Below, piece by piece: positions 22,868 through 27,618 of a stretch of 27,618 bases of DNA. Position 1 is the stretch's first letter, and the number at the start of each line of letters is the position of its first letter. The notes under the pieces are model-generated. The model saw nothing but the letters and a program-made list of their open reading frames with translations, searched no databases and was not told the origin of the DNA. The DNA is from a virus. The translations under genes and the position numbers were made by a program. The stretch is taken from IMG/VR virus record IMGVR_UViG_3300007722_000087, positions 1-27,618 of that record; one strand, given 5' to 3'.

Positions 22868-25800
22868 ATGAAAATTTTTAATGAAAAAATATTTGCCGGA
22901 ATGCTTTTATTGTTTTTTAGTTTTTTTGCTCAGCAGAGCAATGCGGCAAGTAACACCGTATCAATTACACGAATAAACGGGATGCCAGCAAAAGTTATTG
23001 AAGGGACAACTCTTACCAACCTTACGTATAATATTCATAATAATAGTGATTCGGAAACTTTCAGTCTAGCATTTCCTGGCTTGCAAGGCGCTGGTATCAC
23101 CTACACCACAACCTGCGGAAGCTTGGCACCAAGTGCGGACTGTGGTTTAACGCTAACCTTTGTTGCTCCGATGTTGCCGCCAGCGTCCTATAACCATCCT
23201 TTTTCAATCACGGGGGCACCTTCGCCAACAATTGCTAATTTGTCGACTACGATTATTGCAAATCCAGGGCTAATAACAGTAAGCGCAAATATCTCCTTAA
23301 GTGGCGGGGCCTCTGACCCAACGCCAGATACTTTTGACATAGACCTTACTAGTACTACGCCAGGTGGCCCAACTTATCATTATACAAGCGTACCATTAGG
23401 TACATCGGCATTGTCACCACAAGTTCAAGGCGGCCATTATATTGAGCATATTTCACCAGCTACGGTAACAGGCGGCGCGGGCACTTATGACGCACCCACA
23501 GACACAACAGTTAATATTACTAGCGCAACAACGCTGCCATTTGTTTATACGCTTGAACAAAACCCAGAGGTGGACACTGATTTAACAATGCCTCTAGTAG
23601 GTTCTGCAACGTCAGACGTAACCATGGCTGGAACGGCTGGAACATTTGGCCCACATGCACAAGGCCCTGGATCTACAGACTTTGATCGCATGCCAGCAGG
23701 TTCGTACACGGTAACGGCTACTAATTATGTAGATACTAATGGCGATACAGAGGTTGCAGTGCTTTCAAACCCTTATACCATTTCGTCTGGATCGCATGTT
23801 GTTTCGTTCTCGTTTGCAGCAAAAGCTCCCACCACAGAACATGTTTCCACTGTTATCACAGCACCGAATTTACCTGCTGGTCAACCTGTTGCTGTCACAG
23901 CCACGGGAACGCCAACTTATGGCCCGCATAATCAAGCAGCCGGAACCACAGCATTTGATACCATGGAAGATGGAAGCTACACATTCTCAGCAGCAAATTA
24001 TACAGTAGGGTCAAATACTTATGTTGCAACAATCAGCAACCCAGTTGTAATTAATGGCTCAAGCACAAGCGTTGCTATTGTTTATTCTAAAGTAGCTCCA
24101 GGTGGTAATTATGATTGGCACCCATCTCGACTAGAAGATCTTGCTGATGATAATATTTTTGCAATTTTTTGGGGAGGTGGCAGCACTACAGCACCAGTTC
24201 ATATCAGCACCAACCCGCCCGTGAATCCTTTCTTGAATGCACAATTAGCGGCTTATGCATTAGATACTACGCCAAGACAATCCAACGCAGCAGTGCAAAA
24301 CTTTCCTAATTATATTGCGCAAGGCTCGGTTTCAGAATTTACACCAGACGTAACAACTCAAATGGGATCTCAAAAATTAGATATCGATTTTCATTACGAG
24401 GGCGGGGGCGATTCTAGCGCATCATGTGCTTGGGATAATAGCCTAGGTTACAATGTAGCACTTCCTGCCGCATCTGGAAGCATTGGAACATTAGCAGCAG
24501 GAACGTATAATATTATTGCGGATTATTACTTATATTCCGATCCTCCCGCTGGTTTTTTTGGAAAAATGTTTAATTCTGTAACAAGTTTATTTGGCGCTCC
24601 AAGTAACGGCGTACATTATTACCAAGGTGCGTTAACTATAACTAACACTAGCGGATTAAATTACGTTGTTAATGTTGTTTATACTGAGACAACCTCAGCG
24701 ATTACAGCGGCACCAAATTTATCTTTAGTGAAAAGAGTTACTTTGCCTGCAAATGCCGTTGTCACGTATACACAAACTGCACCACATTTGGGTAGCATCG
24801 TAACGCCGCCGCATTTAAATTTAAATGTTGATGGGTTGTGCTATTCGGTGTGGTATGAATCGGGCGGCTATGCTCCTCAGGTTGACAATATTGCAGCGCA
24901 AGCAGCAGCAGTAAAAGCGTCGAATAGTCACAATCTAATTGCTGGTAATGTGTTTTATACTACGCGCAATAGTGATTCTTTTGATTCGATTCATGATGAC
25001 TTGACTAATGACTATAGCTTAATATTTTATTTGTATAATTTAATGTGGGAAGCTCAGCGGATGCAATATCAACATGATCAAAACGATGTTGATATGGTAT
25101 TGTTAATCAATCCTGATTCAACGCAAGTTTTCCAAGGTTGTACACAATACTACTGCCCGATCATTTGGAAAGCAGGGATTACTCAAGACACTGTAAATCA
25201 ATTGATTCAGATTCCAAACTTGCTTGCAGATGTTAATGCAGCAGCAGATCGCATGGTAGCTAAAGGTTACCTAAGCTCTGGTGATGCTGCAACATTTAAA
25301 GCGTTAGTTGTGAGCTCTGGTATATTAACGCCTCCAGGCGGTAGCGGCAGAACGGTAGCTGGTGCGCCAGAATACTACTTGCTTCATAACTTGATCGTAA
25401 AACATTTTGGTCCTAACGTTCCGTTTGGTTATGGTCAAAATATTTATGATAATGCTAATCCATTAATGGCTGTGGGAACTCCGCCGGTTGCAAATGCTCC
25501 GTGGGAAACTGCATCTGTGACTTGGTTGCATAAAGTTAATCACCTTGGATACAGTCCTAGCGTAGTTTCTCAAGCAATTGCTTTTGATGCTGCAAAATAC
25601 GCGCAGTTTTTGAAAGACATGCATTACGCGAGCTATGCTGGAGATCCAAACGCGGCCTACGCGCCTGACTTTATTTATTATGATATCTATGAGCGCGATC
25701 CAATTCCTGGCGAAGTTGGTTCAGGACGCGTAATGAACGGCCCTGACTTAGATAGTTATTTTGAGTACATCAAAGACATTGACGCGCTTACTGCTAACCA

Positions 25801-26059
25801 ACCAATGGCAATCTGGCAAATACCTGGTTCTAGCTTGCAAGTGCAAGGTGATACGTTCACAGGTGTATTAGCTGGGACATGGCCGGATTATGTTTTTGGT
25901 CATCCAACTTTAAATAATGATATGAGTAATCTAGCAACATCATTAGGGATCCCAGCAATTGTATTTGTACCTTACTGGCAAACAAGCGTGTATTACACGA
26001 ATAATAGCCACGTAAATAATTTAGAGGATTATTTAAAGCTAACATCGGATTCCCCGTAA
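22868..26059 (+). CDS. Large secreted protein with beta repeats and a possible enzymatic domain
   Basis: The product has 1063 residues from the ATG at 22868, with GAGGA upstream; the GTG at 22838 is not used. It begins with a signal peptide (MKIFNEKIFAGMLLLFFSFF, cleavage near SNA-A). Residues 30-130 look Ig-like, and about 225-410 holds two near-repeats of roughly 85 residues (TYGPHNQAAGTTAFDTMEDG vs TFGPHAQGPGSTDFDRMPAG). From about 425 (DWHPSRLEDLADDNIFAIFW) a large globular domain runs to the end. Notable segments are YSVWYESGGY (about 655), DMVLLINPDS (about 745) and DFIYYDIYERDP (about 935), the last with clustered acidic and aromatic residues as in glycoside hydrolase active sites. No family is assigned. 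The stop overlaps the nuclease ATG. Confidence 0.62.
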   Translation: MKIFNEKIFAGMLLLFFSFFAQQSNAASNTVSITRINGMPAKVIEGTTLTNLTYNIHNNSDSETFSLAFPGLQGAGITYTTTCGSLAPSADCGLTLTFVAPMLPPASYNHPFSITGAPSPTIANLSTTIIANPGLITVSANISLSGGASDPTPDTFDIDLTSTTPGGPTYHYTSVPLGTSALSPQVQGGHYIEHISPATVTGGAGTYDAPTDTTVNITSATTLPFVYTLEQNPEVDTDLTMPLVGSATSDVTMAGTAGTFGPHAQGPGSTDFDRMPAGSYTVTATNYVDTNGDTEVAVLSNPYTISSGSHVVSFSFAAKAPTTEHVSTVITAPNLPAGQPVAVTATGTPTYGPHNQAAGTTAFDTMEDGSYTFSAANYTVGSNTYVATISNPVVINGSSTSVAIVYSKVAPGGNYDWHPSRLEDLADDNIFAIFWGGGSTTAPVHISTNPPVNPFLNAQLAAYALDTTPRQSNAAVQNFPNYIAQGSVSEFTPDVTTQMGSQKLDIDFHYEGGGDSSASCAWDNSLGYNVALPAASGSIGTLAAGTYNIIADYYLYSDPPAGFFGKMFNSVTSLFGAPSNGVHYYQGALTITNTSGLNYVVNVVYTETTSAITAAPNLSLVKRVTLPANAVVTYTQTAPHLGSIVTPPHLNLNVDGLCYSVWYESGGYAPQVDNIAAQAAAVKASNSHNLIAGNVFYTTRNSDSFDSIHDDLTNDYSLIFYLYNLMWEAQRMQYQHDQNDVDMVLLINPDSTQVFQGCTQYYCPIIWKAGITQDTVNQLIQIPNLLADVNAAADRMVAKGYLSSGDAATFKALVVSSGILTPPGGSGRTVAGAPEYYLLHNLIVKHFGPNVPFGYGQNIYDNANPLMAVGTPPVANAPWETASVTWLHKVNHLGYSPSVVSQAIAFDAAKYAQFLKDMHYASYAGDPNAAYAPDFIYYDIYERDPIPGEVGSGRVMNGPDLDSYFEYIKDIDALTANQPMAIWQIPGSSLQVQGDTFTGVLAGTWPDYVFGHPTLNNDMSNLATSLGIPAIVFVPYWQTSVYYTNNSHVNNLEDYLKLTSDSP

Positions 26060-26406
26060 TGGAGAAACACGAGCAAGCAGCAGTAATAGGGTGGTCTAGC
26101 CATATCCCTGAAATTAGGGGTAGGCTATTCCACATTCCAAACGGTGGCTCACGCCACAAATTGGAGGCTGTAGCTCTGAAAAGACAAGGTGTTAGGGCAG
26201 GTGTAAGTGATTTATTTTTACCCGTGCCAAAAGGCAAATTTCACGGCATGTGGATTGAAATGAAAGCAGTTAATGGCGCTAAGCCCAGTAAGGCTCAGCA
26301 GGAATGGCTGGATGATATGGAAAGCTTAGGCTATGCAGCTATCGTAGCCTATGGCGCAGAACAAGCTATTAATGGCTTAAAAAACTACTTAGCATTGGAG
26401 GCTTAA
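26059..26406 (+). CDS. VRR-NUC nuclease
   Basis: The product has 115 residues. It fits the VRR-NUC branch of the PD-(D/E)xK superfamily: FHIPNGGSRHKLEAVALKRQ, then GVRAGVSDLFLP with the metal-binding Asp near 54, then GMWIEMKA with the E-x-K near 69-71, then the characteristic Q-x-x-W (QQEWLDDM). GYAAIVAYGAEQAINGL ends the fold. The ATG shares a base with the stop of the secreted protein, so translation is coupled. VRR-NUC proteins cleave DNA structures such as Holliday junctions or flaps. A role in resolving branched DNA before packaging is plausible. Confidence 0.85.
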   Translation: MEKHEQAAVIGWSSHIPEIRGRLFHIPNGGSRHKLEAVALKRQGVRAGVSDLFLPVPKGKFHGMWIEMKAVNGAKPSKAQQEWLDDMESLGYAAIVAYGAEQAINGLKNYLALEA

Positions 26407-26790
26407 ATGTTTGGTGCAATATTTACAGGAGTTTCAGATATCGTTAGCGGCTGGTTTTCATTAAAGAAATCTCAGCTACAAACGCAGCGCGATATTGAAG
26501 CCAATAAATCACGCTTAGCACTTTCAACTGAAAGCAATAATTCAGCATGGGAAATGGCCGACTTAGCTAATAGCGATAAGTGGCTAAAGCGCATTCTTAC
26601 AGCACTTATTATATGGCCCATTATTCACTGTAACTTTGATGCCGCAGCTGTGGCGCAATACTTTTCAGCACTAGCTAATTCAATACCTGGATGGTGGTTA
26701 TCGCTATTTATATTAATATTTTCAAATGTATTTGGAATTTCGCCTATGCGTAATTCGATTTTAAGCATCATTGCAGCAGCTAAAAAATAA
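26407..26790 (+). CDS. Holin-like membrane protein
   Basis: The product has 127 residues. A short hydrophobic start and a basic, helical linker (residues 20-50) lead to WEMADLANSDKWLKRILTAL, then two hydrophobic segments: ILTALIIWPIIHC (about 67-80) and GWWLSLFILIFSNVFGI (about 97-115). The W-E-M-A and SDKWLKRI pattern resembles the three-transmembrane holins (GTA-type). It would form membrane lesions that release the lytic enzyme. It starts immediately after the nuclease stop. No endolysin gene was recognised nearby. Confidence 0.68.
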   Translation: MFGAIFTGVSDIVSGWFSLKKSQLQTQRDIEANKSRLALSTESNNSAWEMADLANSDKWLKRILTALIIWPIIHCNFDAAAVAQYFSALANSIPGWWLSLFILIFSNVFGISPMRNSILSIIAAAKK

Positions 26791-26812
26791 CAGGAGACAG
26801 GGGGTAGCGTAT

Positions 26813-27169
26813 ATGTCAGAATCAGCAAGTTTTAGAGCAGACGATGTTAAATGGATTATTGATTTAGTTTCAAAGAATTTTAACTCCAGCCTCGAAAAAA
26901 TTGAAAAAACATTGGAAAAAGTAATGTCTGAAATGGTTTCTCGCAAGGAATTTGACGAGCTGAAAAAATCAGTTACAGATCTAAAAGACCAGGTTACAGA
27001 CACCGAGAAAACATTTGGAATCATGGAGTCAATTAAGCGCCAGTGGAAATTTCTTTCTCTTTTGTCGGTTATTTTTGGTGGCATGTGCGGCGGAATGTAT
27101 ATAATTGGTAGTGATATTCATGTTATTGCCAAGACGCAGCAGCAGGGGATTGTCAACCTAAGCTCGTGA
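26813..27169 (+). CDS. Coiled-coil protein with a C-terminal membrane segment
   Basis: The product has 118 residues from the ATG at 26813, which has AGGGGG 8 nt upstream; the frame from 26771 lacks that. Residues 15-75 are coiled coil (NSSLEKIEKTLEKVMSEMVS, EFDELKKSVTDLKDQVTDTEK). A hydrophobic segment FLSLLSVIFGGMCGGMYIIG follows. The topology resembles XhlA-type membrane-anchored proteins that assist holins, an analogy from layout rather than sequence. The last codons overlap the first of the 22-bp-spaced repeats. Confidence 0.58.
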   Translation: MSESASFRADDVKWIIDLVSKNFNSSLEKIEKTLEKVMSEMVSRKEFDELKKSVTDLKDQVTDTEKTFGIMESIKRQWKFLSLLSVIFGGMCGGMYIIGSDIHVIAKTQQQGIVNLSS

Positions 27170-27214
27170 CATTGTCAACTTTAAGGTAGGGGATTGTCAA
27201 CTTTACGTGGCATA
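27149..27214 (+). repeat. Three iteron-like repeats with 22-bp period
   Basis: ATTGTCAAC occurs at 27149, 27171 and 27193, each exactly 22 bp apart. The second and third copies extend to ATTGTCAACTTTA, and the first and third share AGGGG before the repeat (27144 and 27188). The first copy lies within the end of the coiled-coil gene and the rest after its stop. A 22-bp period is about two helical turns and suits a protein-binding array. On the minus strand each copy contains TTGACA. Confidence 0.6.
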
Positions 27215-27288
27215 AAAATAATAAACTGGAAATAAGCTTTATTGCTAATGGTAAATAAATGAAATAACAATCAAACAAATATCCTTTT

Positions 27289-27304
27289 AAAATCATATGA
27301 TTTT
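27289..27304. repeat. 16-bp perfect palindrome
   Basis: AAAATCATATGATTTT is fully symmetric and AT-only apart from one C and one G. It lies between the end of the rightward operon and the leftward genes. It may be a protein site or a weak bidirectional terminator element. The TCA of its left half is also the stop codon of the 16-codon leftward frame (27293-27343). Confidence 0.35.
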
Positions 27305-27343
27305 ATTCATAATTTCCCGTGTTAATCTTTCAGTCTCGTTCAT
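27293..27343 (-). other. Tiny leftward frame behind the partial gene (16 codons)
   Basis: ATG at 27343 gives MNETERLTREIMNKII and a TGA at 27295-27293. AGGAGA lies 11 nt upstream, a good signal. It may be a leader peptide, the truncated start of a lost gene, or chance. Confidence 0.25.
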
Positions 27344-27367
27344 AACCCAATAATCTCCTGTGTAATG

Positions 27368-27618
27368 TTAAAATTTCATGTGCACCAATTTGCGGGGAAC
27401 CGGTGTCAATCTGTAGTAATCTGTTTCTTCATAAAAAATGTCTAAGCTTTGAAGTTTTTCGCTGTAATAATAAGGAATCATATTCATACATTGGGCGCCC
27501 TGAATATCTTCTTTTTTTATCCCGGACTGAAAACAAGGGGCATCCCACTCTAGCTGCCTAGCAGCCGCATAAAGCTTCTTAGATAATTCATATTTAGTTA
27601 AGTTTCTTTCGGCGACAA
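27368..27618 (-). CDS. C-terminal part of a leftward gene of unknown function (partial)
   Basis: On the minus strand a frame enters from the right edge and ends at TAA 27370-27368, giving 82 residues without the start. It contains KYELSKKLYAAARQLEW, DAPCFQSGIKKEDIQG and YYYSEKLQSLDIFYEETDYY. Aromatic and charged residues dominate, no membrane segment is visible, and I recognise no family. It faces the late operon and so belongs to a separate transcription unit, possibly the neighbouring prophage or host region. Confidence 0.5.
   Translation of the reverse strand, partial: VAERNLTKYELSKKLYAAARQLEWDAPCFQSGIKKEDIQGAQCMNMIPYYYSEKLQSLDIFYEETDYYRLTPVPRKLVHMKF

Noticed and set aside
27149-27214. 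attachment site for integration
   Set aside because: Three copies at fixed spacing look like iterons, and no integrase or tRNA end is seen.

Overview
This window is the immunity/early region and nearly all of the virion operon of a temperate P22-like podovirus, either a prophage or a phage genome fragment cut at both ends. The support is gene order: small terminase, large terminase, portal, scaffold, coat, gp4-like, gp10-like, three injection-type proteins, then tail fibres and a lysis-like cluster. The DNA looks moderately AT-rich, Shine-Dalgarno sequences are ordinary, and DnaA boxes and sigma70-type promoters match E. coli consensus. A gammaproteobacterial host is likely, but genus cannot be read from the sequence. 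The rightmost genes and the secreted proteins look like host-adaptive cargo.

Left end (1-3400): two divergent consensus promoters are carried in a 39-bp perfect inverted repeat, with three tandem 26-bp operator copies between them. The leftward one drives a gene cut by the window edge, probably the prophage repressor. The rightward one drives a Cro-like gene whose ATG lies at the expected transcription start. A terminator follows, then a second promoter with a different operator pair, an AlpA-like regulator, a possible winged-helix protein, and a dyad of two perfect DnaA boxes flanking an AT-rich core. Small ORFs come next, including a 24-residue membrane peptide, followed by two leftward genes, one coding for a secreted protein. 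Between the two leftward genes is a 71-bp dyad centred on a near-consensus chromosomal ParB site (parS). The early region is unusually short and has no recognisable helicase or polymerase gene.

Late operon (3480-16480): packaging, head and injection genes run rightward with 1-4 nt stop/start overlaps at many junctions. The portal reading frame is interrupted by one in-frame TAA. The sequence after the stop continues in the same frame as a coiled-coil tail, and the two parts together are about the length of P22 portal. A strong intrinsic terminator follows directly, so scaffold and coat need antitermination, read-through or their own promoter.

Tail and accessory region (16480-27169): a modular 768-aa fibre with a P22-tailspike-like N-terminus and a collar-type C-terminus, small virion-type proteins, a 985-aa fibre sharing its last ~90 residues with the next gene, and a 1063-aa secreted protein translationally coupled to a VRR-NUC nuclease. 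A holin-like protein and a coiled-coil/membrane protein come last. No endolysin is recognisable. Three 22-bp-spaced repeats overlap the end of the operon, and a leftward gene of unknown function is cut by the right edge.
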